Positions 50,583-63,186 of a stretch of DNA of 64,000 bases are shown here, one piece after another; within the stretch, counting starts at the first letter, position 1, and every line of letters starts with the position of its first letter. Both the position numbers and the translations under genes were made by a program. A model generated the notes under the pieces. It did no database searches. It saw nothing but the letters and a program-made list of their open reading frames with translations, and was not told the DNA's origin. The DNA is taken from positions 117,501 to 181,500 of the forward strand of contig JAEMWC010000047.1 of assembly GCA_016490735.1 (NCBI GenBank), written 5' to 3'. Source of the stretch: Pachyseris speciosa (lineage: Eukaryota > Cnidaria > Anthozoa > Scleractinia > Pachyseridae).

Positions 50583-53500
50583 ATGGCGAATTTCGTGAAC
50601 CGGTTTGTACGACACAAGCCTATCGCTTCTTACTGTTGGTCATTGACTATGCCAGAAATCACATTGCTTTGGAAAAGACAATTGCCTAGTTTCCATTTAA
50701 ATTCGCCTGCACCATCACCAAGAATTTCACATAACAGATGTATTTCGACGGTTACGTCACCCAACGGGAGGAAGGTCGTTCAAGGTCGTCTGCCATGTTC
50801 ATCAGACAGTGCTTCGAGGTGCCGCTCATACAGTTCTGCTGAACACGGATTCCCAAAGGTTAGAACTCTCAATATTCAATAACCATTTTCTCCCCAATCC
50901 AAAACTTTACAAAACATAGCAAAATAAAAAAAAATTGTGGAGATGGAGGCATCCAAAAGCGCCCAAGCACCATACAAGGGATGCTCCCATTATTAAACTA
51001 AAAAGAAAAAAAGACTGACTAGATTACTAATTATTAATAATATACTATATGTGCATATAAGAAGCCTAAACTTTAGTTAAAAATCATCTAAAAATACTTA
51101 TGATATTAAAATACCTAAAAATAAATTATGAAAAGATTATCAATTTATGAATCAGTCAATTCCAAAAGTGCCCATACCCCCCCCCCCCCCCCCCCCCCCG
51201 CGCAAACACCCGGGCATTGGACTTTGGTCAAATGACTTTGGTCAAATGCTCCGCTGTGTTTCCAGTTTAGACGGTCAAATGCCCCATCGTTAGGGCCTCA
51301 AAAGGGGTCAAATCCCCCACTGTTGGGGACATATCTTATCCCAAACCATTTCCCATGTGTATAATGGAACGCTGATTCAAAAGAAGAAAATTTCTATACA
51401 GTTTGTTGTCAAAAAGGATCGACTCAATATGTGAATGCGGATATCCAAAGTCTCTTTAAATTTAACAGCTCCATTTAATTACAGGTAAAGGTTATCTTTT
51501 TAATACAGAAAATTGATCTGTTTCAGAAAGCCAACTGAACACTTAACCGCATTCTTCAGAGGCACTTACATGTCCCAGCAAAAACACTGAATCATATTTC
51601 CTATATAAAATACTAACAGAAAACATAACATTCATAGAAGTCACGCTCCCCGCTCATAATAAATATTTTGATCTATTCCAAAAAAATCGCTTAGTTACCT
51701 TTGCAAACGAAATCTAAAAAATTGCTCACTAAAACCCCTTTTCTGACTGTTTTGTCCTCTCTCCACACTTTGATTCAAGGCATATTGAATTATTATAACA
51801 GAAGGAGAGCGAAGGGTGAAGGGAGCGAAGCGGCTCCCGTGGTGAATGACTGAATTTTTGCATGAGATGCGGGAAATCCTTTACATGGCGACCGCTGACC
51901 AGTGTTTAGCCGATAGTCAAATACCCCAGTGACCGGGCGGGGACTCATGTCAGGTCAAATTCCCTGCTGTTCGGGGCTACCCTCTGGTCAAATACCCGGG
52001 GTATACCCAGAGGGGGGGTGGGGGGATGGGCACTTTTGGAATTGACTGATACATTATCTCTAAGAAAAGTTAAAACCTTCTTTTTAAAAACAGAGATAGT
52101 ATTAGCCTCCTATGCAGAGGCACTTTGGGCACATCATGTATTCCTTCCTCACGAATGTCTGCTGAACTGAACTGCCACTTAATCCATTTGCCGGCGGTTA
52201 GCTTTTGTTTTGAATTAACCAGTAACAAGAATTTCCTCAAACCGATTCATATGCGTCGTCTTGGAAAATAAATCGTGGAGTTGAATTCCAAAACTTTCCA
52301 CAAATTGGAAGATGAACTGATTGGCTAACTGCCGTGAACAGAAGTGGCAGTTCAGTTCAGCAGATGTTTGTGGGGGAGGAGTGCATGACGAGCCCAAAGA
52401 TGTCTGTGTTAAAGGCTAAGATGGTATTGACCTCCATGATGTGGTTAGGGAGCCTGCTCCATTCAGCAATAATGATACAATTAAAAAAAAACTATTAATA
52501 TTTAAATCCATTGCATCTACAAAAATTTGAAGAAAGATCCTGAGAGTTGTTCATTCTTTATAAATTGTAACTAATCATATGTTTAAAAAATAAAAGCTTA
52601 TCAGAAAAATCTAAATTATAACAGCTACTAGCTTATCAATATCACATTTAGTGTAAGAGAAAGTTGAAGAGCAATTTATTAATAGTGCGGTGAGCAACAG
52701 TGTAGTGAGAATGGAGCAAGGAGAAAAGAGCATAAGGGACTGGATAGAGGTGTGAGAAAAAGGGATTGCAGTCATAGCTGTAACAGCCACATTCGAATTT
52801 CCTGTTGTACCAGCAATTGAAAAATCTGATTAGCTCATAAACAATAGCTTCTGTAAAGGAAGTTTGAAGTACAATGTATAATTAACTTTTTGACAACAGG
52901 TGTCAGACAATATCTTCGATTTCATATCGTGCAATGTAATATCAATAACTATTGTACATGTCACAACAGAAGATCCTGCGTTTAATAACAGATGAAATAG
53001 CTGTCAAGGTCCTGATATTACACAAAGATGCCCTGGCCTTCAGTTTTTCAAGTGTAATGTTGTGGCATTTACCTTTTGGTTCTGACCCATTTTTGTTCTC
53101 TTTGTTTACAACTCAAGAGGTTTCATGCTGTTACAGGTCTTGTAGTTAAATTTAGTGATAATAATAATAATCTCTATTTGCTTTTGTCAATGCATACATT
53201 TTTTTATTACAATCTAGAAAATTTACAAAATATGATTAATCTAAACTAAATAAAAACAATGGGCAAGCTAGGAAGCTAAATAAACCAGTAGGTTTTCTTG
53301 TTAGCTCCCTGAACAATTTAGGTTCTAAGTGGCAGGTAAAATAAAAGAAAGAAAAATAAAATAAAAAGAAATACAATGAAGGATGATCTTATTTACATGA
53401 AGTACATTGCTTCGTCAGTAAAACGAAAGTTTATTTTTAATTATTTGTTGTTCAGAGAATAGATAATGTTAAATTTTCTTAGGAAATGTGAACACACTTG

Positions 53501-55454
53501 AGTTTTTTAAATGAGTTGGGAGGTCTTTCCAAATGTCCATAGCCATAAAAGAGATTGATTGCTTACCTACATTACCTACACTCATTATTAGTTATGTTCA
53601 GTTGGTCAGAATTGTCTCACTGCATAATAAGCTGTTATTAAGATTTCTGTCATTGTACATGTATGTTTAGCATCTGTTTTAATGAATACAACATGAATTA
53701 TCAGATTCTAGTGAATGTTAATCAGTCGCTATTTGAGGTGCATTTCAATGCCGCATCATTTTTAATCAGGTTATGAATTGTGGGCAGAGTTTCCAGCTGA
53801 ACGCATTGTTTACAGCTATGACTGCAGTCCCTTTCTTTCCTCCCACCTCTCCCCCAGGCTCCCCTTGGCACAATTCACTTAAGGTTTCACTAGTCTTGCC
53901 ACACTATTGTTGTGAGCTCCCCGCCTACCAGAAATGGACTCTCTCCCAGTTCCCCCTCAGCGCATTCATTTGAGGTAAATCATCAGTCTCTCTGCGCTAT
54001 TGGCGTGAGCTCCTCATTAACCAGAAAAGGACTGCTAGCAGTCTACATCAATGTAGACAAATTTAGCTGACTTGTAATTTGCAAAACTGCATATTGAGGT
54101 TCTTGTGGGTTAAGTAATGAGTGTCAGTCCCCAACTTACTTGGAACATGTTAATCTTCAGAACACTGACAGAGGTCACACTAAAGTACTAACTGCCTGAA
54201 AACAAGATCATATTGACTATTAATTTTCATGTAAAATTGTTGACCATAATTGCAGCTCTATCATCAAACTATTGATTTATGGATAGTTAAGGCCCAACTT
54301 TTTTCTATTAACTTATCTGTAGTAATAGCTCTCCAAGTTTACAAAGGAAGCTTTTCTGAAGATAAGAATAACTTGATACAATACTAGCAGTAACTGTTGT
54401 GAAAGCAAATGCAAACCAGTTTCGTTTAAATTTTTGTAGTAATAATTCTTATCTCAAGATGTAGAAAATCCATGGCAAATCATGAGATTGACAGGGAGGA
54501 GATCAAACTTCTTGTCCAGGAGCCCATAGACATAAAAAGAAAATCAAGGAGGTTATCTATGACATCAGAGATGCCAGCACCCAACTTTAAATAGAGATGG
54601 AGGCTGCATCAATTTTTAACTATCTGAAGTCATGTAACTAAACAAAGTCATGTGATGACACAGCACAATGAGCTCACTTTTCTGAAAAAGACTGTGGATA
54701 CGGTTGAACATTTTGTTTGCTAACTTTTCTTTTTCCTTGAGATTACAATTATCAGACAAATATTATAAGCTTGCAAGGTCCAGAATGAATATTCATGGAC
54801 ATGATTATTTTTCAATCTCTTCTGTGAACCACTAAAACTATTTAGTCTTGAACTGTATTTTTTATTTGTACCATCTATGTCAGACTGTCAGTGCTGAAAT
54901 AGGGGACAGTGAAGCAGACACCTCTTTACCAATTAATGAGAGTTGGACTCCAGAGACTGTTGAATTGTACAAGAAACTTTCAAGGGACCTGATAGAACAA
55001 GGAAACTGGGAATGGCTAGAACCTAAGACATCTTTACATAATGGAGAAAAAAGGCTGTTCACCAAAGCAGTGATATCAGAATTCCCAGGCAAATTCTTTG
55101 AATATCAGTTCTTCTACAATGCAAAAGAACAAAGACTGAAAGGAGTGATTCAGTTTGGACCTTATACTCAAGGCCCACCTGGGTAAGACAAGTGTTGCTT
55201 CTCCAGTAAACACAATATGGTACCTTAGTATAAATCTACTAGGAAGCATTCTATCACGAATGCCGTTCTCTGATTGGCTATGCTAGTCACTATCTATTCT
55301 GTGATAGATAGTGAGTAGCGGTTGAATGAATGAATGATCTTTAATTAAGATTTCAACAACACATTTACAAACATGACTGATCCGCAAATAGCAAGTTTAA
55401 GTGCTGGCTAATCTAGGCGGATCAGTCATTTATATATAAGGAATTAAAAAAAAA

Positions 55455-55486
<32 letters not shown>

Positions 55487-58400
55487 AAAGTCACTAAACT
55501 ATTACAATACATGTATTACTATAAGATATGCATTAGATTACTACATTACGCTAACTGATTTACTACATTATGCTAACTGGCAGAGACAATTTTCATGTAG
55601 TTACAAGTTAAAGAAAAGAAAGAAAGAAATAGTACAAGCAAAGCAGACTGGAAAGTAGAGAAAGGAAGAATTGTGGTATACGTCTGTAAGCGAAGTATAA
55701 AGCTATAAGGCACAATAATTACTGGTGTTGAGTTTCAATATTAGAGAATGGGCGTCAACATAATAGTCCTCAATCCCAAGTACAGTTAAAAGCAACTTAT
55801 CAATTTTTCTTTTAAATGCTCTTTTCGTGAGCTTACGCCAGACGGGGTGTAGACAATTCCATAACCTTGTACCAAATGCAGAGAAAGACTTGAGTTTCAC
55901 ATGCAATCTAGATTTTTGTACATAAAAATTATCTGCGGAAGAGAAACGCGTATTATATGCATGAACGTCAGATGAATGTATAAAAAGTTCACGAATGTTC
56001 CTAGGTGTAGAACTAGTAGAAACATCATGCATTATGGTGGAAACCATTTCAAAGTAGAGTATATTAACAGGTAGGATGTTCGAGGCAATAAAAAGAGGAA
56101 TGGCGTGAGATCTTTTATTGGAAAAGAAAATCAGATGTAGGGCATGCTTTTGCAGGGTAAGAATCTTTTTTAGATCACACTGTGCTGCCTGACCCCAAAC
56201 AGGTATACCGTAAAGCGTGTAGGGAAATATCAGCGAACAGTAAATTTGAAGAAGGGTATTTAGAGGTACATGGTGTCTCAGCCTAGTAATTATGCCGAAT
56301 ATTTTGCTAATCTTCGAAGCAATATGATCAATGTGAGGCCTCCAGGTTAAGTTCTTGTCAATTAGCACTCCTAAGAATTTAACATAATCTTTACATTCAA
56401 GAACCGCGAATCCATTGTTGTTATTTTCCGGAATTGTGATACATGGTTGATGATTAATTCTTTTTTGTGCTGGCCTAAAGATGACAAAATTTGATTTCTT
56501 CGCATTAATGGTTAGTTTATTAGCATTAAGCCAGTCACAAACATTTTTTAGCTCATTATTAGCTACATGTACGGTTTCCAGGGATTTTAAGTCCTTGTCA
56601 GCATATAACAGGTTTGTGTCATCAGCAAACAGATAAAAGCCAAGTTTATTGCTACAAAGATAAATATTGTTGTCAACAAAATATCGCGCGCTTCTTCGCG
56701 TTTTCGAAGTGTCTGTGAGGAGAATTTGAATAAATTACTTGTGTAGTTTTGAACGACTAGTAGATTTATACTAAAACAATTAGATTATTCGCTCACGATT
56801 TCTATGAGTGATAGCTGATTCAGGCTGCGCCCTCATCAGCTATCACGCAATAGAGATATCGAGCTCATAATCTAATAATTGTTCAATATTTCAGGCCCAA
56901 CAATGCACATTTATACCCCTGGGAACATGGAAAATTTTTCATATGAAATAGCATTTACAGTGCAAGTGGCTTGTGGTGATACTTTCCCACCCACACTATA
57001 TGCATGACTCAAAGTCGTTAATTGTCATCATTGGTTACAGTTGTGTAATTATAATAAACAAGAGGCTGCAGCTAGCCTATACTTATGCTTGTTACTCTGA
57101 ATTTATTTCAAGTCAGCCATATAATTAATTCAATTTTGAGTTAACTTCTTTGTTGAAGAGGCTTTTACTGGCATGACAGGTGATACATAACTGCCATGTT
57201 AAAGTGAGATTTTAAAATTCTCCCACATTTAAATATCGGATGACTTGATTGTAGCTCAGTTGGGAACAGCACTGGCATGGTAACGCAATGGTCTTGAGTC
57301 CCAGTCTCACTGATGTCAAAGAATTTTCTCCCTTTGAACTCCAGTAGCATGGGCTTAAAATCATCCAACCTAATGCAATTTTGTCCTGGAAATTAGTGAC
57401 ACAGAGACAAAAACATATACAAAGCCTATTCCTTAAATTGTGGCCTTATGGCCAGAGTAATGAAAGATCTTTGCAGTAAGTTGTGTCATATAACCAAGGC
57501 GGCTGTGAATGGAAAACCATATAAAATTCCGGCTTGAATAGGGTTCAAATGCATATGATACCAGTGCAGTGCTCTTAGACTACAGCGGTATCTGTTTAAC
57601 CATCCTTAAGGCCAATTTAGTTGCTACTAACAACTGTTGCAACTTCTGTAGCATGCATTGCTCATGCCATCCAAAAAATCCTATACACCTACAATTAACT
57701 GTCACTTGATTTTAAAACCTTGTTTTAAAATCCTACGATGTTTTGTGTGTTGTCACAGGTCTGATTAAGATGATGTGATTTGTGTTGTAGACGTGGTATG
57801 AGCTAATCATATGAGACAGTTGTAAAATCGTACCTTCCAAATTGTTCTTTAGCCAACTAAAAAGTTCCAGCTAGTCAAATGAGGAGGAAGTTACATGTAT
57901 TTTGTGAGTCTGTAATATACCCGTGCAGGAGGAATAAAATTTAAAGGAATTGGGAAGTAACAGCTATCATAGGTATGAACTGTGGATTAATGATTCCACT
58001 GACGAAAAGATAATTATAATTGCAGTTATGTATGAAACTTAAAGAACTTTTAGAGTCTTACTTGTTCCAGGCCAATCAATTGATGAAGGAACGAAAAAAT
58101 GAACACCTTTATTTAAAGTGCTCCTAACCCCAAAATACTTTTTCACTAAAATAAATCTTTGCACCTGTTCGAAACTCATTGTGCCTTTTTGCACCTTTTT
58201 TTTTTTTTCAACCAAATCTTAACTTTTTACAGGTTGTAAAAGTTATGAAATTTAGCCATCATCCATCACGTGAACGAGTTAGTAAGGGACATGGGTATAT
58301 TCCCCAGTTGACATCACAAACTGATTTGCATCATGGTAAGTCTTTGTTAACATGCATGCAAAACAGTGGGGGAATAGACCCACACCATGCTGACTTGGAC

Positions 58401-60368
58401 GTGTACCAAATGATGTTAAGTTTATTGTAAGTTTTGGAGCCCAAAAAATGTCCAACTCTGGAAATAAAGTCTAAATGTTTTTGGAATAGGTACAAAGTAT
58501 TATATTAGCGAAAAAAATAACTTGGGTTTAGGTGCACTTTAAATAGGGTAGTCCCTTCAGGACACATGCGCAACAGACCAACTATTGGGAGCCCTGAGTA
58601 ATAATTAAGAGATGTAAAATTAAAATGGCATAATTTGCAAAGTTAAAGAACAATAGCCAACATAAACATCTTAGCCATAGGAGTAAAACTAAAATGTCAA
58701 TCTAAAGATTATTAGTAATTAACAGTGAAACTAGTAATACTGTGACGTACTCCACCTATTACCTCTCTTACTTCTTGTCCCCTTACTCCTAAAATTTCAC
58801 TACTCTCCTTCCACTCCACCCTTACATAGCCCTAACATCCTTGGAGCAGGCTGCCCTGACAGTTTTTTGCATGGTGTTTTTACATGTTAGGTGTGTTCAT
58901 GGAGGTGCCAGTGCAGCCATGATGGATAGCGCCATAGGTGTTTGTGTCAACAAATGTTTCTCGCACTGCGTCACGGCAACATTGTCCATGAACTACAAAA
59001 GGTATGATTAAAGAAACTCCATAAGAAGTAAAAGGTGTGTGGTGAATGAGATCATCCATATCTATTTTACCTCAAGTTAGTTTAAATGGAGGGCTCAGTG
59101 AAGAACACAAGTGACAATTATTTTGCCTTAAAATTCTATTGTCCTAAAATTCACCCTCCTTTGGCCTACAAACTGGTCATTACTTCAGGGCCAGGTTGTT
59201 TGAAAGTTGATTAACTTAATCCAGGATCAGCGTAAACTGCGGTTGCAGTTTTTAACTTTTGGAGGAAAGTTTCTTTTGCTGCTGTTTGCTTTTCAGTATG
59301 AACATCCTCTAATCTAAAATTTTGCAGATGATATCAGCATTGAACAATGTTTGTGGATAGAGAAATAAACTCCTTAGTTAATTTTCAATCTTGGATTAGG
59401 GTTAATTGGCTTTCAAAAAACTGGGCAAGGATCTACACTTATTTTTCAAACTGACGTCCTAAATTCAGAAAATTAATCAAAAACTGAACCAGCTGATGCA
59501 GTGCCAGAATGATTTCCTCTTTAAAGCCCAAACAAAATAGGCAAGTATGGACCTGTGTTTTCAAACTGTTAATTGGTATGTAGGCTAAGGTAGTGTGGAG
59601 TAAGAGAAATAATTAAGGATTTCAAAGCTACGTTATCACTTACTGTAAAAGCCATATTAACCCCCCCTTTCTATTAACCCCCCCCCCCTCTAATAAGCCC
59701 CCTGTTTGGAAGTAGTTTTTTGTAAAAAGTCCCCCTCTCTAATAACCCCTCCCCCCTTGGAACATGAGATTTTGTAATGAGCCCCTCCTATTCCCTCTTA
59801 CGAAATTCACTTCATACAGTTGGTTTACTTTTAACCAACTATACACTCAAACACATAATACTGTTTGTTGCTCCTTATTAAATAATAAAGTTTTACTGCA
59901 GTTGTTTGAGTTTGGTACAAAAACTATTATAAGACGAAAAAGGCGTGTTTGAGTTAACAAATAAGCCCCCCTCTCTATGAAGCCCCCCTCTCTAATAAGC
60001 CCCCTTCAATGAGGCCTAAAATTAAATAAGCTCCGGCCCCAGGGGCTTAATAGAGCTTTTAAGGTAATACACCTTTTTCGCAGCAAGCCCTTCAAATATT
60101 CTCGGTAAAAGCACATATTTAACTGTGTAAATGGTGACTCAAGGCTCATTTTTTTGACAGTATTCTTCCACTTGGTAGCACTGCTCTGGTTGAGTCCCGA
60201 CTTGACAAGGTGGAGGGAAGAAAGATTTTTGGTTCAGCAGAACTTAAGTCTCCAGATGGCAAAACAACTTACCTAACTGCCAATGCTTTATTTATTCAAC
60301 TGGATCTTCAGGGAAAAGATAAAAACATTGCAGATAAATTGAAGAAACAATTTAGGAAACCAAGTTGA
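50583..60368 (+). CDS. THEM4-like acyl-CoA thioesterase (hotdog fold)
   Basis: Four coding exons: 50583-50858, 54884-55182, 58891-59001 and 60161-60368, all GT-AG with matching phases, giving 894 nt and 297 residues. The first about 75 residues are basic and Ser-rich, a plausible mitochondrial leader. Exon 2 holds FEYQFFYN and GPYTQGPPG. Exon 3 carries the hotdog active-site stretch CVHGGASAAMMDSAIG with the HGG turn and the Asp, then VTATLSMNYK. Exon 4 has LDKVEGRKIFGSAEL and the terminal strand. THEM4/THEM5 hydrolyse long-chain acyl-CoA, from family knowledge. AATAAA signals follow at 60456-60461 and 60466-60471. Human THEM4 is shorter at the N-terminus. THEM4 against THEM5 cannot be decided here. 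Large introns hold several TEs. Confidence 0.88.
51151..52050. mobile_element. DNA element with perfect 25-bp inverted ends, in THEM4-like intron
   Basis: ATCAGTCAATTCCAAAAGTG at 51151 is exactly inverted at 52050. Inside, near both ends, GGTCAAATxCCCC words recur with C and G runs. No ORF or certain target duplication. Confidence 0.7.
52103..52418. mobile_element. TAGCCT-family element, second long copy, 9-bp TSD
   Basis: Homologous along its length to 3579-3901 in the opposite orientation. AGATAGTAT (52094-52102) and AGATGGTAT (52419-52427) flank it, one mismatch. It lies in intron 1 of the THEM4-like gene. Confidence 0.85.
52430..54883. other. Intron 1 of THEM4-like gene, no further gene seen
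   Basis: AT-rich intron sequence with a short TAA run near 53160. No ORF with a recognisable product and no clear repeat. Confidence 0.6.
55228..56771. mobile_element. TA-flanked MITE, copy 2, split by a LINE
   Basis: The same ends as 33613-33771 (GTATAAATCTACTAG), with TA outside both. The middle is occupied by the LINE at 55318-56690. The neighbouring inverted repeat at 56774-56883 matches 33775-33919. Confidence 0.75.
55318..56690 (-). mobile_element. CR1/L2-like LINE, 5'-truncated
   Basis: The minus strand is open from about 56690 to 55703. It starts inside the RT palm (KLGFYLFADDTNLLYADK, with intact FADD) and continues through WLNANKLTINAKKSNF, VKFLGVLIDKNLTWRPHID and PYTLYGIPVWGQ to a stop at 55703. 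The 3'UTR contains CCGCCTAGATTAGCC and ends in a CATT-type run. The same family as 4081-6573, better preserved. It lacks the N-terminal half, so it is immobile. Confidence 0.8.
57243..57320 (+). mobile_element. tRNA-derived SINE head, decayed
   Basis: TAGCTCAGTTGG matches the A box; the B box (GAGTCCCAGTC) is weak. A second weak tRNA-like stretch is near 57490-57600 on the minus strand. The rest of intron 2 up to 58110 shows nothing else. Confidence 0.45.
58112..58544. mobile_element. Inverted-repeat DNA element in THEM4-like intron 2
   Basis: ATTTAAAGTGC at the left and GCACTTTAAAT at the right bound 433 bp; the inner ends CCTAAxCCCAA also pair. A short ORF within it (58179-58430) is not an exon, because exon 2 and exon 3 join without it. 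Confidence 0.6.
59650..60062. repeat. C-rich tandem words, possible MITE, in THEM4-like intron 3
   Basis: Repeats of CCCCCTCTCTAATAAGCC separated by AT-rich text. The end texts TAAAAGCCATATTAA and TTAATAGAGCTTTTA are approximate inverses, which suggests a DNA element. Confidence 0.55.
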
Positions 60369-61259
60369 GATTGTTTGGATTTTCTTTTGAAATTATTGTT
60401 CATTTTATTTTGTTTTCATATAATTATTTATGTGTCAAAATGAATACATAAAAAAAATAAACCTTAATAAAACAGGCGTATATATTGTAATTCATTATTT
60501 TACATTATTTTATTTTTGTGTCACCAATTAGTGCTATGCGCTAGAGATTCTTGACACATTAATAAAGTCCAAAAAAAATTGTATTCATGGTAGATAGAGC
60601 ATAGAGTCTCGTATTTAAACAAAATAATTATTTCCCATGGAAAGCAGGCGACAAGAGTAAAGTGATTTAGAACCACCTTCATTAGATGAAAGTCTTATTT
60701 TTTACATGTGAAGGTACATTGCAAGCTGTTGGTTTTATATGTATATTTTTTTGTTAGTGGAAAATTAACACAAAACTGAAATTATTTAGTTGTACAATCT
60801 TTTTTCTTATGGTGTGTAGCTCAATGAGAAATGACATTAGCAAGGTACTGCGTAAAACGTGACTTGACAGTGGTGTCTTTTTAAGTTGAGAAGGGATTTG
60901 GCTGTACTTAATATTGTTGTAATAGTAACAGTTTGGTTTGGAAATGGCTAACCATGACTGAATACAAGATATACCATCCCAAAAAAAATGTTCCCTTAAG
61001 TCTTGTGTACCATGAGTGTTACTTTTTAATGACTTTATTTATTAGTTATAAGGTTCGTATTGTGAATCAGTTGGGCAATGTAAAGACTGTTCAAAATAAA
61101 CGATATTCTAATGATCTATCAACTTACTGCCGAGACATTAATATCTGCCGAGACATTAATGTTTACCTTCTAACTCTTGCTGCTAATTCCTGGTTACTTA
61201 CTAGCTCAATAGTACAAATTACGTTAATCTTATTTTAAAGGACGAAGAGTTAAATCATT

Positions 61260-61411
61260 ATCATCTTAATCAACACCACCATCACCATCATCATCATCGT
61301 CGTCAACATCATCATCATCATCGTTATCATCTTCTTCTTCTTCTTCTTCTTCTTCTTCTTCTTCTTCTTCTTCTTCTTCTTCTTCTTCTTCTTCTTCTTC
61401 TTCTTCTTCTC
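61260..61411. repeat. ATC and TTC microsatellite
   Basis: An ATC-type run (61262-61330) passes into about 27 TTC units (61330-61411). The region 60480-61259 before it has no recognisable gene. Confidence 0.95.
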
Positions 61412-61703
61412 TTGTGAAAGAATATTTCCGTAGGAAAGCAGCGTGGCTAAGAGAAGTCTTGGTTTTAAAATTTATTGCAAAAGGCCTTCATAACAGATGT
61501 TTGCTAGTTTGACCACCTAAAGCCTTCGTAACTTGCTAATCAGCCCGAAGGTGTAACGTTGAGCGGCAAAATCGATTTATTGACCAAATAACATCCTATA
61601 GTGAATATTCGTGCGAGTAATTGAGAGGAAATTTGAAACAAAGAAATCCTCCCTCTCAACATTGAAAATGACCTAAACAAAACGATCTATAAGAGTTTAA
61701 AAC

Positions 61704-61946
61704 ATGGAAAACCGTCGGATTGTTGACGAAGTGCGTTACTCGGAACCGAGACTTACGACTCTGATCAGTGCTCTCTCGTTTATAGGTGGTATCGTCGTCG
61801 GTACGTTCTTCCTGTTTTCTAAGTTTTTGTCAATGTCGGTATATTTTTTAGCGATTAGTTCTGGAGAGCCTAGAGAGCTTCACGCAGAAACGTTTTTGAA
61901 CCGACGAAAGAAAGAGCCCCTCAATTTCTCGGCAACGGCTGCCTGA
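61704..61946 (+). CDS. Hypothetical 80-residue membrane protein or first exon
   Basis: Starts MENRRIVDEVRYSEPRL, followed by a hydrophobic segment of about 25 residues (LISALSFIGGIVVGTFFLF) that would cross a membrane once. The codon before a GT at about 61800 could be a donor, so this may be only exon 1. I do not recognise the family. Confidence 0.3.
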   Translation: MENRRIVDEVRYSEPRLTTLISALSFIGGIVVGTFFLFSKFLSMSVYFLAISSGEPRELHAETFLNRRKKEPLNFSATAA

Positions 61947-62239
61947 AACACGGTTATCAAACATGTTATCAAACATTATCTTGCTCGCGGTCGAGTTGAA
62001 AAGACCAGAAACAGTTACATGTACATGTACTAGTGGGGTCTCCACTGAAATTGGTGTACCATTGTACCATTGTTGGCAGTTTTGGTCTCAAGTAGTTGGG
62101 TTCTCGTCTTTGGCGACATTTTGAATTCCCCATCCAAAATGTTGAGCAAACCATCAGAAGATATTCTTCTTTTACGTTCTCTGGTCGAACTTTCGTAGGG
62201 TAGAATTTGTGCTTTCTATAGTTTTGTAACCAAGACCAA

Positions 62240-62431
62240 ATGTCAGTTCGAACAGCCCGTATCTCAGCCTGGAAGTTTAAAGTTCCATCGACGGCGGCTG
62301 AGGCAAAATTGAAAGCTGGTGAAGTCGCAAGATACGTTTCACGGAAACAATTTTCAGGTGTAAATTGGCGGCAAGATCAGGGTGGAGTTCTTAAACAAGA
62401 ACTACGTGATGTCTCTTCGCGTGAGCGATAA
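62240..62431 (+). CDS. Hypothetical 63-residue ORF
   Basis: A basic peptide (MSVRTARISAWKFKVPST..) with no known motif. It may be chance, or the start of a gene whose other exons lie outside. Other ORFs from 62440 to 64000 are weaker still and I call none. Confidence 0.2.
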   Translation: MSVRTARISAWKFKVPSTAAEAKLKAGEVARYVSRKQFSGVNWRQDQGGVLKQELRDVSSRER

Positions 62432-63151
62432 TTCTCGTCCCTGTTTGTGGTTGCTGCATTGTTTCTTCGCTAACAATGGTTTAATGAACGCAGAAGGCGG
62501 CGAACGCTTTGCCTGTTTATTTCTGGAAACCGCAAGTTGAACGGAACGTGACCGTGTTCTTCAAACAAGGTCTTTAGTTGCGCATGATCGGTGGTAAGAG
62601 GTGAAAGCGTAAAATGTTATTGTGAAAATAAATCAATACACACCCCGGGTGGTCACATCAACGATTTTATGCACAGATATAAAAGCTAGAGTAAGTTTGA
62701 CTTGGTGGTTTAACCGCATCCCCATATTTTCTTTCAGTCCGAGTATATAAACAGTATACACGAGTACTCGCATAGCAAGGAGTTAGGTAAAACTAACCAA
62801 ATCAAAGTGGGATTGGCGGTGGGGGGATGGTGGAGAGTGACACTGATTGTCCAGCATCACAACAACTTTGCCGACGATCCGTTCGTGTCGGTCTTTTTGT
62901 GTGGTCGAGACGCGACTATATTTATTGCCATTGTTTAACGTGGATAAGTGGGTGCGGTTCTGCTGTTTCGGATGAGGGACCGTGAGCGTTAATTTCCGAA
63001 TCTTTTGCACCCAAGTTTATCAAACAGAGTTTACAGTAGCAATTTACTAGGCGGTTATCTCAATCTTAAATGCGAGCGAGGTAAACAACGCTGCCAATAT
63101 CAATTTTCAATTACACACGCACTTTCTCAGGACTCGTGTATGAGCTCAAAC

Positions 63152-63185
<34 letters not shown>
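63152..63185. repeat. (TAA)n microsatellite
   Basis: About ten TAA units. The short block after it (63186-63290) resembles the material next to other TAA arrays here. The remainder to 64000 shows nothing I can name. Confidence 0.8.

Positions 63186-63186
<1 letters not shown>

Noticed and set aside
58179..58430. Possible extra exon of the THEM4-like gene
   Set aside because: Exon 2 and exon 3 join in phase and match the conserved GPPG-HGG stretch without it. It lies inside an inverted-repeat element.
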